Source: Darwinimomas sp045600945 (GTDB taxonomy: Bacteria; Bacillota; Clostridia; Lachnospirales; Lachnospiraceae). From it: DNA of 32,407 nucleotides. Location: contig JAZRYX010000083.1 in the NCBI GenBank assembly GCA_045600945.1, positions 1 to 32,407 of the forward strand. Direction: 5' to 3'. Numbering within the stretch: the stretch's first letter is position 1; every line of letters begins with the position of its first letter. Shown here piece after piece: positions 4,479 through 13,874 of the stretch. Under the pieces are notes generated by a model. The model saw only the letters and a program-made list of their open reading frames with translations. It had not been told where the DNA came from and searched no databases. The translations under genes and the position numbers were made by a program.

Positions 4479-6272
4479 TTATTTCTCTTCAACAGGTGTG
4501 CACTTGATATTAAGATCAATAAGCTGCTGATCATCAACCGTATCAGGTGCATTTGTAAGCAGACATGATGCGTCCTTGTTCTTCGGGAATGCAATAACAT
4601 CTCTTATCGACTCCTGACCCAACATGAGCATAACCACACGATCAAGTCCGTATGCAAGTCCTGCGTGAGGCGGCACTCCGTACTTGAAAGCTTCAAGCAG
4701 ATATCCGAATCTTGCATTTACGATATCCTTTGAAAGTCCAAGAACTTCAAACATCTTTTCCTGAATATCATTCTGATGGATACGCACCGAACCTCCACCG
4801 ATTTCAACTCCGTTAAGAACGATATCGTAAGCCTTGGCACGTACTCTTCCCGGATCCGAATCTATATACTGCCAGTCTTCATCCATCGGCATTGTGAAAG
4901 GATGATGCATAGCCTTGAATCTGTTCTCCTCCTCTGACCACTCTAGAAGCGGGAACTCTGTAACCCACAGAAATCTGAAATCATCTTTCTTAAGAAGTCC
5001 AAGGTCCTCTGCCAGCTTGCAGCGAAGTGCACCCAGCACGCTGCAGACCAAAGCTTTCTTATCTGCTGCGAAGAAAAGAAGATCTCCCGGCTTACCTTCG
5101 AGCTTCTTAACGATTGCATCGAGTTCTTCCGGTTTCATGAATTTTGCAAATGATGACTTGAAGCTGCCGTCTTCCTCAATAGCAAGATAAGCAAGTCCCT
5201 TTGCTCCATAACCCTTTGCGAAGTCAACATAAGCATCTATTTTCTTACGCGGCATAGCAGCCTGACCGTTAGCATTGATTCCTTTAACGGCTCCGCCCGC
5301 TTCAAGTGCGCCCTTAAATACTGCGAACTCACAGCCTTTGACTTCCTCTCCGATGTCTTTAAGTTCCATTCCGAAACGAAGATCAGGTTTGTCAGAACCG
5401 AATCTGTCCATAGCCTCAGCCCATGTCATCCTCTGGATAGGAGTAGTAACCTCAACATCCAGAACATCCTTGAACAGCTTCTTAATCAATCCCTCGTTAA
5501 CTTCGATTACATCATCAACATCGGCAAATGAAAGTTCCATATCGATCTGTGTGAACTCCGGCTGACGGTCAGCTCTCAGATCCTCATCTCTGTAGCATCG
5601 TGCCAACTGGAAATATCTGTCATATCCCGAGCACATAAGAAGCTGCTTAAAAAGCTGAGGTGACTGCGGAAGCGCATAGAACTTACCCGGCCATACACGG
5701 CTCGGAACCAGATAATCACGTGCACCCTCCGGTGATGACTTAACAAGCGTAGGAGTCTCTATCTCAAGGAATCCCGCATCCTGCATATAGTTACGAACTA
5801 CATTACATATCTTGCTTCTGACAATTATATTATTCTGAAGATCCGGACGACGCAGATCAAGGAAACGATATTTAAGTCTCAGATCCTCTTTTGTTTTTGA
5901 ATCAGATTCAATAGGGAACGGGAGAACTTCCGATTCTGAAAGGATGCGAAGTTCTTTCGCGCGAACCTCTACTTCACCTGTTGCGATTTCTTCATTTGCA
6001 GCTCCGGATCTTTTCTCGAGTTTTCCGACAACTGCAATACAAAACTCTGAACGAAGCTTTGCAGCTTTTGCAAATGCTTCCGACCCGCAATCTGATTCCT
6101 CAAAAATAATCTGAAGTATACCGGTTCTGTCTCTTAAATCAGTAAATATTATGCTTCCTTTGTTGCGGCTCTTCTGAACCCAGCCCATGACTGTTACCGT
6201 GCTGCCGATCTCTGCACTTACTACTTCAGCGCATCTGTGAGATCTCTTTAAACCTACCATTGACTCTGCCAT
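4479..6272 (-). CDS. aspS: Aspartyl-tRNA synthetase
   Basis: A 597-residue class II synthetase of normal bacterial length that charges tRNA-Asp with aspartate in the cytosol. The N-terminal OB-fold anticodon-binding domain includes VTVMGWVQKSRNKGSIIF. Motif 2 is visible in RYFQLARCYRDEDLRADRQP followed by EFTQIDMELSF, and motif 3 in GLAYGLDRVVMLMLG. The bacterial-type GAD insertion lies between motifs 2 and 3 (residues ~290-420). Whether it is tRNA-Asp-specific or also charges tRNA-Asn cannot be settled by eye. The start ATG is 4 nt after the hisS stop, so the two are cotranscribed. Confidence 0.97.
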   Translation of the reverse strand: MAESMVGLKRSHRCAEVVSAEIGSTVTVMGWVQKSRNKGSIIFTDLRDRTGILQIIFEESDCGSEAFAKAAKLRSEFCIAVVGKLEKRSGAANEEIATGEVEVRAKELRILSESEVLPFPIESDSKTKEDLRLKYRFLDLRRPDLQNNIIVRSKICNVVRNYMQDAGFLEIETPTLVKSSPEGARDYLVPSRVWPGKFYALPQSPQLFKQLLMCSGYDRYFQLARCYRDEDLRADRQPEFTQIDMELSFADVDDVIEVNEGLIKKLFKDVLDVEVTTPIQRMTWAEAMDRFGSDKPDLRFGMELKDIGEEVKGCEFAVFKGALEAGGAVKGINANGQAAMPRKKIDAYVDFAKGYGAKGLAYLAIEEDGSFKSSFAKFMKPEELDAIVKKLEGKPGDLLFFAADKKALVCSVLGALRCKLAEDLGLLKKDDFRFLWVTEFPLLEWSEEENRFKAMHHPFTMPMDEDWQYIDSDPGRVRAKAYDIVLNGVEIGGGSVRIHQNDIQEKMFEVLGLSKDIVNARFGYLLEAFKYGVPPHAGLAYGLDRVVMLMLGQESIRDVIAFPKNKDASCLLTNAPDTVDDQQLIDLNIKCTPVEEK

Positions 6273-6276
6273 AATG

Positions 6277-7506
6277 TTACCTCTTCATCTCTTCGTTATA
6301 AAATTCTTTGAACTCTGAATAACCTTCTGCCGTAAGCTGTTCCTTCTGGAACTTCTTGTTCTTATTCATCTTGGCTACGAGTACTGTATCTCCGTTTTCT
6401 CTTGCTTCATTTGCCTCGCGGATAATAGCCGCAAGTCTGTCTGCAGCCATACCCTTTTCATAAAGATAAGCTGTCTTTGCATGTGATGTCGGAACTTTGA
6501 ATCCGGCATCTGAAAGGATGGTGATGATTCTTTCAAATCCGATTGAGAATCCGCAAGCCGGCGTATCCTGACCGGTAAATCTGCCGATCATCTTATCGTA
6601 ACGTCCTCCGCCCGCTACCGATCCTGAAAAGCCCTCCATGGAAACTTCAAATATCGTTCCGGTGTAATAACCCATACCTCTTACGAGTGTAGGATCATAT
6701 ACCAGTTCGAAATCGACTTTCTTGCAGGCATTTACTGCATCCGTAATTTCTTTAATACTCTGCGCTGCTTCCGGTGCGATTTCATTAAGGTCCGTGTTTC
6801 CGAGAACGCAGTTCATATATTTATCTATTGATTCGATAGAGAATCCTTCCTCAATAAGCTCTGCCTTAACTCCGTCCGTACCGATCTTATCCATCTTATC
6901 AAGTATTACAAATACCGTATCGGTCTTATCCTCGGGAAATCCGGCGTAATCCGCCATCCCTTTAAGTATCCTTCGGTCATTGATGCGAACTTCGAATTTC
7001 TTTCCGAGACATATAAGCGAAAGTGCTTTTGTCGTAGCAAGTATAAGTTCTATTTCAGCTATATTTCCCGGCTCACCAAGTATATCTATATCACACTGAG
7101 TGAACTGACGGAAACGACCTTTCTGAGGTCTGTCTGCTCTCCATACGCTTCCAATCTGCAGTGCCTTGAAAGGATTCGGCAGATTTGCATTATTATTTGC
7201 ATAATATCTCGCAAGCGGAAGTGTCAGGTCATAACGAAGTCCTCCGTCTGAAAGATCTGCTTCAGACTGTGCCGTCTCAAGGTTCAGCTTCTCACCTCTT
7301 TTCAGAATCTTAAAGATAAGTTTCTCATTATCTCCGCCCTGTTTTGAAAGCAGGTTTTCGATATGCTCTACACAAGGAGTCTCCATACATGAGAATCCGA
7401 AACCCTTGTAGGTCGTCTTAATTATATTCATAAGATAATCTCTGAGTTCCATCTCCTCCGGGAGTATGTCCTTCATTCCGTTTACCGGTTTCTTAATAAG
7501 TGCCAT
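6277..7506 (-). CDS. hisS: Histidyl-tRNA synthetase
   Basis: A class II synthetase of 409 residues that attaches histidine to tRNA-His. The frame extends to a TTG at 7530, but the ATG at 7506 gives the usual family N-terminus (MALIKKPVNGMKDILP) and has a purine-rich AGAGAG upstream, so it is preferred. Recognisable motifs: RYDLTLPLARY, FRQFTQCDIDILG (motif 2 region), the histidine-binding GMGYYTGTIFEV, and SVAGGGRYD and GFSIGFERI near the end (motif 3). The start overlaps the end of hemZ by 14 nt, so translation is probably coupled. aspS follows directly, the common hisS-aspS pairing in Firmicutes. Confidence 0.96.
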   Translation of the reverse strand: MALIKKPVNGMKDILPEEMELRDYLMNIIKTTYKGFGFSCMETPCVEHIENLLSKQGGDNEKLIFKILKRGEKLNLETAQSEADLSDGGLRYDLTLPLARYYANNNANLPNPFKALQIGSVWRADRPQKGRFRQFTQCDIDILGEPGNIAEIELILATTKALSLICLGKKFEVRINDRRILKGMADYAGFPEDKTDTVFVILDKMDKIGTDGVKAELIEEGFSIESIDKYMNCVLGNTDLNEIAPEAAQSIKEITDAVNACKKVDFELVYDPTLVRGMGYYTGTIFEVSMEGFSGSVAGGGRYDKMIGRFTGQDTPACGFSIGFERIITILSDAGFKVPTSHAKTAYLYEKGMAADRLAAIIREANEARENGDTVLVAKMNKNKKFQKEQLTAEGYSEFKEFYNEEMKR

Positions 7507-8881
7507 TATATAGTTCTCTCTTTCTCGCAATCATCTCATCTATTCTGTCGATGTAGACCTGCGGGTCTTTAACATTTTCTATTCTCTTTACTCCGCCGAC
7601 TCCACCGTCTATCGGAATCTTCGTCGTAGTCCCTGCTCCGCATCCGACTATGGTCTGTTTTTCCTCCATAATCAGGATGTTATAGATTCCTTCCTTTCCT
7701 TCGCGGGTATAACCGACATTTTCAAAATTGCCTGCCATGTTTTTCTGGCGGTACATATAGTACGGTGTAAGATTCATTTTCTCACAGCGTTCTTTCGTAA
7801 GCTCGATCATCTTACACATAGTATCAAATGATGTCGATTCGTATTTGTCTTTTTCTTCCGAAAGTCTCGCCGCTCTCTTAAGCGCAAGCGAGTGAACCGT
7901 GATGTCGTCGGGACTTAACGTTTCAAGCTCATCCATCGTGTGCTCAACATCCTTAAGAGTCTCTCCCGGCAGTCCCACGATGATATCCATGTTAATGTTG
8001 TCAAAGCCCAGCAATCTTGCAAGCTTAAACTTTTTGATAACTTCTTCGACCGTATGTCTTCTGCCGATGAGATCAAGCGTCTTTTGATTCATCGTCTGCG
8101 GATTGACTGATATTCTGGTAACTTTGCACTCTTTGAGCGCCCTTAGTTTTTCCTCAGTGATGCTGTCAGGTCTTCCTGCTTCAACCGTGAACTCAAGAAC
8201 ATTACTCATGTCATTGCATTCGCGTACCTTCATAATGATACGCTTTAGTTCATCAGCTTCAAGTGATGTCGGTGTGCCTCCTCCCATGTATACGGTAGTG
8301 AGTTTCTTACCCGACATTATCTTCGATACTTCTTCTATCTCTCTGCACAAAGCATCGATATAGTTTTTCTTTTTGTCTTTCCAAAGTCCTATCGGATATG
8401 CGGTAAATGAACAGTACAGGCATCTGGTCGGACAAAACGGGATCCCTATATAAAGACTCCATCCGTTTTTACAGTCGATACTTTCCAGAACTTTCTGTTC
8501 ACGTATCGCCGTATCAAAACACAATTTGATTTTTTCATCGCTCGTCAGGAAAACTTTTTTGAAATCAATACCCTGCATCGCGAGTTTTGTCGGTCTTATG
8601 CCGGTTAGGGTACCCCACGGAAGCGTCTTGTTCTCATGCTCCGAAAGCGCTTTATAAAGACCTCTTTTGATCTCACACTTCTCATCAAAACGATCCGGGA
8701 ACCGGCTGCAGGTAAACTGTGCCTTTCTGCTGTCATTTCCAAAAAACACTTCGAAATGATATCCGTCTTCATCAACATCTGCATGAACTTTTACATCCGC
8801 TCCGTCAGGATAAAATGCCATCAAAAGTTCACGCACATCTGCTTCAAAAGGTACACCTCCAAGATCGATACTCCACATCAT
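7493..8881 (-). CDS. hemZ: Coproporphyrinogen dehydrogenase-like radical SAM protein HemZ
   Basis: A 462-residue radical SAM protein. The [4Fe-4S] cluster motif is CPTRCLYC within YIGIPFCPTRCLYCSFTAYP (about residues 150-160), followed by the glycine-rich YMGGGTPTSLE that binds SAM. The ~140-residue N-terminal extension before the radical SAM core, with GTLTGIRPTK, is characteristic of HemZ rather than classical HemN. HemZ homologues are described as oxygen-independent coproporphyrinogen III oxidases, but substrates in anaerobic clostridia are not settled. The stop of rel and the start overlap in GGATGATG; the ATG at 8878 is an equally good start. Located between rel and hisS in one transcript. 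Confidence 0.9.
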   Translation of the reverse strand: MMWSIDLGGVPFEADVRELLMAFYPDGADVKVHADVDEDGYHFEVFFGNDSRKAQFTCSRFPDRFDEKCEIKRGLYKALSEHENKTLPWGTLTGIRPTKLAMQGIDFKKVFLTSDEKIKLCFDTAIREQKVLESIDCKNGWSLYIGIPFCPTRCLYCSFTAYPIGLWKDKKKNYIDALCREIEEVSKIMSGKKLTTVYMGGGTPTSLEADELKRIIMKVRECNDMSNVLEFTVEAGRPDSITEEKLRALKECKVTRISVNPQTMNQKTLDLIGRRHTVEEVIKKFKLARLLGFDNINMDIIVGLPGETLKDVEHTMDELETLSPDDITVHSLALKRAARLSEEKDKYESTSFDTMCKMIELTKERCEKMNLTPYYMYRQKNMAGNFENVGYTREGKEGIYNILIMEEKQTIVGCGAGTTTKIPIDGGVGGVKRIENVKDPQVYIDRIDEMIARKRELYNGTY

Positions 8882-10113
8882 CCCGTGGCCCTCTCGATAT
8901 CTACTACACCGTCGACCTGACGCAGTTTCTCAATGACCGTGTTAACTTCTTCTGTGCCTACAGTCTCAAATGAAAGGTTGACCGTATTATTACCGTTCTT
9001 TCCGTTATGCGTTTCCAGTGAAATGATGTCGATACCCTTTTCCGAAATCGTCCTTGTTATATCAACCAGCAAACCTATTCGGTTGGTTACGTATATACGA
9101 AGCGTAGCAGCGTATTTTGCCTTTGTGGCAGTCATATCTGCCTGCCATTCTGCCTGTATAAGTCTTGCCCGCTCTTCCGGCGGCATGTTGATGACATTGA
9201 TACAGTCTGTCCTGTGAATCGTAACACCGCGGCCTCTTGTGACGAAACCCACGATTTCATCACCGGGAACCGGATTACAGCAACGTGAGAATCTGACTGC
9301 GAGGTCATGTACTCCTTTGACTGTAATACCTTGTCCGTTGTGTTTGATCTTTGCCTTGAAATGTGCTGAAGATGCTGACTCACTAAGTACTTCCAGTACC
9401 TGTTCATCGGTAATTTCTTTCTTAACTACCTTGTTATACTCATCAACCATCCGGTTGATGATCTGGCCTTCTTTTAGTCCGCCGTGACCTATTGTTGCAA
9501 GGACTGACTCCCAATCTTTACATGAATACCTGCTGCAGACTTTTTCAACGATATCAGTTCTGTTTATCTCACTGAAATCAATCTGTTTCGCCTTGCAGTA
9601 TTTCTCGACTTTTTCTTTTCCGAGAGCAATATTCTCTTCCTTAAGCGTTGCCTTGAACCACTGGTTGATTTTGTTTTTGGCACTCGTGGACTTTACGATA
9701 TTCAGCCAGTCCATACTCGGTCCGCGGGAGTTCTGAGATGTGATAATCTCGACACGGTCTCCGTTCTGAAGCTTGTAATCAATCGTGACAATCTGATCAT
9801 TAACTCTCGCACCTACCATCTTGTTGCCGACAGCAGTATGGATAGCATACGCAAAATCAATCGGAGTGGAACCTGCAGGAAGATTCTTTACCTGTCCTGT
9901 AGGTGTGAAGCAATATACTGTTTCTGAGAACAGGTTCAGATCCGACTTCAAAAGTTTTAAGAACTCCTGGTTATCATTTTCCTTCTGAAACTCCATGATC
10001 TGATGAAGCCAGTTCATCTTATCGGTTTCATTTGTCTGCTGAACTGCCTGAGATCCTCCCTGCTCTTTGTACTGCCAGTGTGCTGCGATACCGTATTCAG
10101 CAGTCCTGTGCAT
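8878..10113 (-). CDS. C-terminal fragment of Rel (TGS-ACT regulatory part)
   Basis: A 411-residue frame if translation restarts at the first internal ATG (10113, MHRTAEYGIAAHW). It holds the TGS domain (VYCFTPTGQVKNLPAGSTPI ...), the helical region, the Cys-rich segment RCCNPVPGDEIVGF with HRTDC, and the ACT domain at the end. No convincing ribosome binding site precedes this ATG, so independent expression is doubtful. The 23 codons between the stop and this ATG include FEIQIRT, whose Glu is the known catalytic residue of the synthetase, so neither fragment alone has an intact synthetase. Confidence 0.6.
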   Translation of the reverse strand: MHRTAEYGIAAHWQYKEQGGSQAVQQTNETDKMNWLHQIMEFQKENDNQEFLKLLKSDLNLFSETVYCFTPTGQVKNLPAGSTPIDFAYAIHTAVGNKMVGARVNDQIVTIDYKLQNGDRVEIITSQNSRGPSMDWLNIVKSTSAKNKINQWFKATLKEENIALGKEKVEKYCKAKQIDFSEINRTDIVEKVCSRYSCKDWESVLATIGHGGLKEGQIINRMVDEYNKVVKKEITDEQVLEVLSESASSAHFKAKIKHNGQGITVKGVHDLAVRFSRCCNPVPGDEIVGFVTRGRGVTIHRTDCINVINMPPEERARLIQAEWQADMTATKAKYAATLRIYVTNRIGLLVDITRTISEKGIDIISLETHNGKNGNNTVNLSFETVGTEEVNTVIEKLRQVDGVVDIERATG

Positions 10114-10182
10114 CTCATAAGTTCTTATCTGAATCTCAAACGGAGTTCCGTCTTTGCCTATTACCGTGGTATGAAGTGACTG

Positions 10183-11172
10183 TTACATATTGGGCTTAGG
10201 CATAGCGATATAATCTTTGAATCTTCCCGGTATAGGTTTGTAATGCTCATGTATTATACCGAGCGCCGCATAACAGTCTTTGATGGAATCAACGATGATT
10301 CTGACTGCAAAGATATCATATATCTGATCCAGCGTCTTATTCTGTCTCTTCATCTTGTTATAGATTGAGAATAAGTGCTTTACTCTTCCGTTTATCGTTG
10401 CGGATATACCCGCATCCATCATATGCTCAGAAACCTCATCTATGAGACTCTGCATATATGGGCCTAAGTTGCTGTTCTTTTCGACAAGCTTTTCCTTAAG
10501 ATCTGCGTATCCCTCAGGCTCGAGATATCTGAGAGCTATATCATCCATCTCATCTTTGATTCTGCTGATACCGAGTCTCTGCGCGATAGGTGAATATATA
10601 TCCAGCGTCTCTCTTGATTTTTCAACCTGCTTTGCCGGTGACTGATACTCAAGCGTACGCATGTTATGAAGTCTGTCTGCCAGCTTTACGATGATGACTC
10701 TGATATCATGAGTCATGGCAAGAAACATCTTACGAAGATTCTCAGCCTGTTTCTCATCATTATCCATGCCGCTTATATCGAGCGCAGTAAGTTTTGTGAC
10801 ACCGTCTACAAGGTCTGCCACTCCCGGTCCGAATATTCTGCTGAGCTGTTCTTTTACAAGTATGGTATCTTCGACGATATCATGCAAAAGTCCGGCGATG
10901 ATGGTATCAAGATCAAGTCCCAGATTGGCAAGTATGATGGCAACGCAAACCGGGTGAGTAACATAAGGCTCACCTGATTTACGTTTCTGATCCATATGAG
11001 CGTTCTTCGCGGTCATATATGCTCTGTGAAGGAGCTCCAGATCACCGTTATTTGCCGAGTTCTTGCGTACTATCTTGACGAGTTCCGCATACAGCTTGTC
11101 CGGGTCTGTAAAATCTTTCGGACGCTCAAGGACTGTATCCAGTTCTAAATTGTGTTGTTTCTCTTTATCCAA
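10183..11172 (-). CDS. N-terminal fragment of Rel (hydrolase plus truncated synthetase)
   Basis: 329 residues starting at TTG 11172, the only usable start: an in-frame TAA lies three codons upstream, and there is no clear ribosome binding site, so coupling to the leuS stop 2 nt upstream is likely. The HD hydrolase residues are present: His73 (THP), His97-Asp98 (GLLHDIVEDT) and Asp167 (KLADRLHNMRT). The synthetase part includes GRVKHLFSIYNKM and GRFKDYIAMPKPN, then ends at the TAA. If stable, this protein could degrade (p)ppGpp but not make it. Confidence 0.75.
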   Translation of the reverse strand: MDKEKQHNLELDTVLERPKDFTDPDKLYAELVKIVRKNSANNGDLELLHRAYMTAKNAHMDQKRKSGEPYVTHPVCVAIILANLGLDLDTIIAGLLHDIVEDTILVKEQLSRIFGPGVADLVDGVTKLTALDISGMDNDEKQAENLRKMFLAMTHDIRVIIVKLADRLHNMRTLEYQSPAKQVEKSRETLDIYSPIAQRLGISRIKDEMDDIALRYLEPEGYADLKEKLVEKNSNLGPYMQSLIDEVSEHMMDAGISATINGRVKHLFSIYNKMKRQNKTLDQIYDIFAVRIIVDSIKDCYAALGIIHEHYKPIPGRFKDYIAMPKPNM

Positions 11173-11174
11173 TA

Positions 11175-13610
11175 TTACTTAACTACGATGTTGAGTATCT
11201 TTCCCGGAACATAGATTTCTTTTACTATATTTCCGTTTAATTTGCCTGCTGTTTCAAGTGCTTCCTTGCCCTTTGCGATGACATCGTCTTTTGACGCCGA
11301 AGCAGAAACATTAATAGTAACTTTTGTCTTGCCATTAACCTGTACAGGAATCTCGATCTCATCGTCCCTGGCAGCATTTTCATCAAACTCCGGCCATCTT
11401 GCATGGAATACGGAATCCTTTTCGCCAAGAAGTTCCCAAACTTCCTCGCCCATATGAGGCGCAAACGGAGCAAGGAGGATATTCATCGTCTTAACTGTCT
11501 CAAGATCGATGCCGCCTTCCTTCTTTGCGATTTCCAGGAACTTGTTGTTATACTCCATGAATCCTGCGATTACTGTATTAAGTGAGAACTGTTCAAATCT
11601 GCTCTCAATATCCTGAACGAGTTTATGACGAAGCTTGATCATCTCAGGTGTCGCCTTGACATCAGCTGCAATTGATTCCTGAACGAGATTCCAGTATCTG
11701 TTAAGGAATCTTGCAACTCCGTCGATACCTCTGTCATCCCACTCCGCATCAAGCTCCGGCGGTCCTACGAAAAGTTCGTAAAGTCTGAGTGCATCGCATC
11801 CGTAATCTCTTACAAGATCATCAGGGCTTACGACATTGCCTTTTGACTTACTCATCTTGATTCCGTTCTTTCCTGTTATCATTCCCTGATTGAACAGTTT
11901 TGTGAAAGGCTCCTTGAACGGAACTACACCGATATCATAAAGGAACTTTGTCCAGAATCTTGAATAGAGAAGGTGCAAAACCGCATGCTCAACACCGCCG
12001 ATATACATATCTACCGGAAGATATTTCTCTGCTTTTTCTTTTGAAATAAGTTCCTTATCATTCTTGTTGTCTACATAACGAAGGAAATACCATGATGAAC
12101 CGGCCCACTGTGGCATAGTGTTAGTCTCACGTTTTGCATCTGCACCGCACTGAGGACACTTGCAGTTAACCCAGTCAGTAATTGCCGCAAGAGGTGATTC
12201 ACCTGTTCCTGTCGGCTGATAGCTTTCAACCTCCGGTAATCTGAGCGGAAGCTGATCTTCCGGAACTGCAACATTACCGCACTTCGGACAATGAACGATC
12301 GGAATCGGCTCTCCCCAGTATCTCTGACGTGAGAATACCCAGTCACGAAGTTTATACTGAACCTTCTTTCTTCCGTATCCCATATCCTCGATGATCTGCG
12401 GACCGTTCTTCTTCATATCAGCAGAAGACTTTCCGTTCCAGTCTCCCGAATTGATGAGTATACCCTGCGGTGCCTCATATGAATGCTCCGAAACATCTAC
12501 ATCTCCGCCGTCAGGTGATATAACGGGAATGATATCGAAACCGAATTTCTTAGCGAACTCCCAGTCACGCTGATCGTGTGCCGGAACGCCCATAACAGCT
12601 CCGGTACCGTAATCTGCAAGTACATAATCTGCAACCCATACAGGCATAGCCTTCTTTGTAAGAGGGTTGATTACATATGAACCAGTAGGAACACCGGTCT
12701 TAACCTTATCCTGCATACGGTCAACATTGGATTTCATTGAAGCTTCATAGATATACTTCTCTACAGCTTCCTTATTCTCAGGTGTTGCCAGCTTAAGGGC
12801 AAGTTCATATTCCGGTGCAACAACCATAAATGTTGTTCCGTAGAGTGTATCCGGACGTGTTGTATATACGGTTATTTTGTCATGTCCGTCAACAGGTGTC
12901 TGAAGCTTGAAATCCACTTCGGCACCGTAACTTCTTCCGATCCATTCAGTCTGCATCTTGATAACCTTCTCAGGCCAGTCGAGTGTCTGAAGATCCTCAA
13001 GAAGTCTGTCTGCGTATGCCGTGATCTTAAGCATCCACTGACGAAGATTCTTCTTTGTAACAGGGCTTCCGCAACGCTCGCAGACACCGTCGCGTACTTC
13101 CTCGTTTGCAAGACCTGTCTTACATGAAGGACACCAGTTGATCGGGAACTCTTTCTCATAAGCAAGTCCGTGCTTGAACATCTGAACAAATATCCACTGA
13201 GTCCACTTGTAGTAATCTGGATCAGTAGTATTTACTTCCATATCCCAGTCATATACAGCGGCAATCTGCTTGATCTGACGCCTGATGTTTTTGATATTTT
13301 CCTCCGTTGAAATTGAAGGATGTACTCCGTTCTTGATGGCATAGTTCTCTGCCGGAAGTCCGAATGCATCCCATCCCATCGGATGGATTACATAATGCCC
13401 TTTCAGGATCTGGTATCTTGACCATACATCAGAGATAACATATCCCCTCCAGTGTCCGACATGCAGTCCTGATCCCGACGGATACGGGAACATATCCAGA
13501 CAATAATATTTCGGCTTGATGCCGTCTTCAACGTTAATCGGATTTTCCTGCCACTTCTGTGTCCATTTCTGCTCGACTGCAGCATGGTTGTACCTAATCT
13601 TCTCTGCCAT
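11175..13610 (-). CDS. leuS: Leucyl-tRNA synthetase
   Basis: An 811-residue class I synthetase. The HIGH-type signature is PYPSGSGLHVGHWRGY near residue 45 and KMSKS is present as KMSKSKGNVV near residue 570. The CP1 editing domain that removes mischarged amino acids is present, with TTRPDTLYGTTFMVV and YGTGAVMGVPAHDQRDWEF. Two zinc-ribbon-like Cys clusters (CPSC...CERC and CPKC...CPQC) are visible. The C-terminal domain ends in PGKILNIVVK. It is the first gene of the operon, with its own promoter at 13739-13767. No T-box leader is present, which is notable because many Firmicute synthetase genes have one. Confidence 0.97.
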   Translation of the reverse strand: MAEKIRYNHAAVEQKWTQKWQENPINVEDGIKPKYYCLDMFPYPSGSGLHVGHWRGYVISDVWSRYQILKGHYVIHPMGWDAFGLPAENYAIKNGVHPSISTEENIKNIRRQIKQIAAVYDWDMEVNTTDPDYYKWTQWIFVQMFKHGLAYEKEFPINWCPSCKTGLANEEVRDGVCERCGSPVTKKNLRQWMLKITAYADRLLEDLQTLDWPEKVIKMQTEWIGRSYGAEVDFKLQTPVDGHDKITVYTTRPDTLYGTTFMVVAPEYELALKLATPENKEAVEKYIYEASMKSNVDRMQDKVKTGVPTGSYVINPLTKKAMPVWVADYVLADYGTGAVMGVPAHDQRDWEFAKKFGFDIIPVISPDGGDVDVSEHSYEAPQGILINSGDWNGKSSADMKKNGPQIIEDMGYGRKKVQYKLRDWVFSRQRYWGEPIPIVHCPKCGNVAVPEDQLPLRLPEVESYQPTGTGESPLAAITDWVNCKCPQCGADAKRETNTMPQWAGSSWYFLRYVDNKNDKELISKEKAEKYLPVDMYIGGVEHAVLHLLYSRFWTKFLYDIGVVPFKEPFTKLFNQGMITGKNGIKMSKSKGNVVSPDDLVRDYGCDALRLYELFVGPPELDAEWDDRGIDGVARFLNRYWNLVQESIAADVKATPEMIKLRHKLVQDIESRFEQFSLNTVIAGFMEYNNKFLEIAKKEGGIDLETVKTMNILLAPFAPHMGEEVWELLGEKDSVFHARWPEFDENAARDDEIEIPVQVNGKTKVTINVSASASKDDVIAKGKEALETAGKLNGNIVKEIYVPGKILNIVVK

Positions 13611-13767
13611 AATAACCTCTTTATCTTTTAAAATAGTTTTTACACCAAAATAACCTGCGCATTATTTTGGTTTTTTGCGCACCACATAATCAGGTCTTAT
13701 TGCAAAAAAACGCATAAAGACCCGATTTTTACCCATTAATTATATATCACAAGCCCGCAAGTTTCAA
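13611..13767 (-). promoter_or_regulatory. leuS operon promoter and ~120-nt leader
   Basis: On the minus strand, TTGAAA (13767-13762), a 17-bp spacer and TATAAT (13744-13739) form a near-consensus sigma-A promoter. Transcription would start near 13732. The leader can form one imperfect hairpin (13693-13703 with 13712-13722) and a perfect 9-bp one, CCAAAATAA/TTATTTTGG (13645-13653 with 13662-13670). A repeated TGCGCA (self-complementary) allows a competing fold. On the plus strand the 9-bp hairpin is followed by T6 and would look like a terminator, but nothing obvious reads into it from that side. No T-box AGGGTGG element is found. Confidence 0.6.
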
Positions 13768-13845
13768 TCAGCAACATCACTCTGCGTTCCTGCAAAGTTA
13801 ATAAATACTAAGAAAAAATAAATAGTTCCTTTGGAGGATTTTTTG

Positions 13846-13851
13846 TATAAT
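13846..13851 (+). promoter_or_regulatory. -10 box of the amidase gene
   Basis: A perfect TATAAT 23 bp before the amidase ATG, predicting a short leader of about 18 nt that contains the GGAGG. The corresponding -35 region is weak. Confidence 0.5.
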
Positions 13852-13874
13852 AAATGCATATTTGGAGGAAGAAC

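Larger units (their letters stand above)
8878..11172 (-). pseudogene. rel: Bifunctional (p)ppGpp synthetase/hydrolase gene with in-frame stop
   Basis: Read as one frame, the gene is 764 codons with all Rel/SpoT domains in order: HD hydrolase, synthetase, TGS, zinc-finger/RIS region with RCCNPVPGD, and C-terminal ACT. A single TAA at codon 330 (10185-10183) interrupts it: the sequence reads PKPNM-stop-QSLHTTVIG where the family has PKPNxYQSLHTTV. The frame is the same on both sides and no residues are lost, so a one-base change from TAT or TAC explains it. The gene is otherwise uneroded. That suggests a very recent mutation, a strain-level variant, or a sequencing/assembly error. The next two entries describe the two pieces. 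Confidence 0.85.

Noticed and set aside
13664..13736. A 24-codon minus-strand ORF in the leuS leader (MGKNRVFMRFF...)
   Set aside because: Its ATG lies at or upstream of the predicted transcription start, it has no ribosome binding site, and it has no leucine codon, so it does not work as an attenuation peptide.
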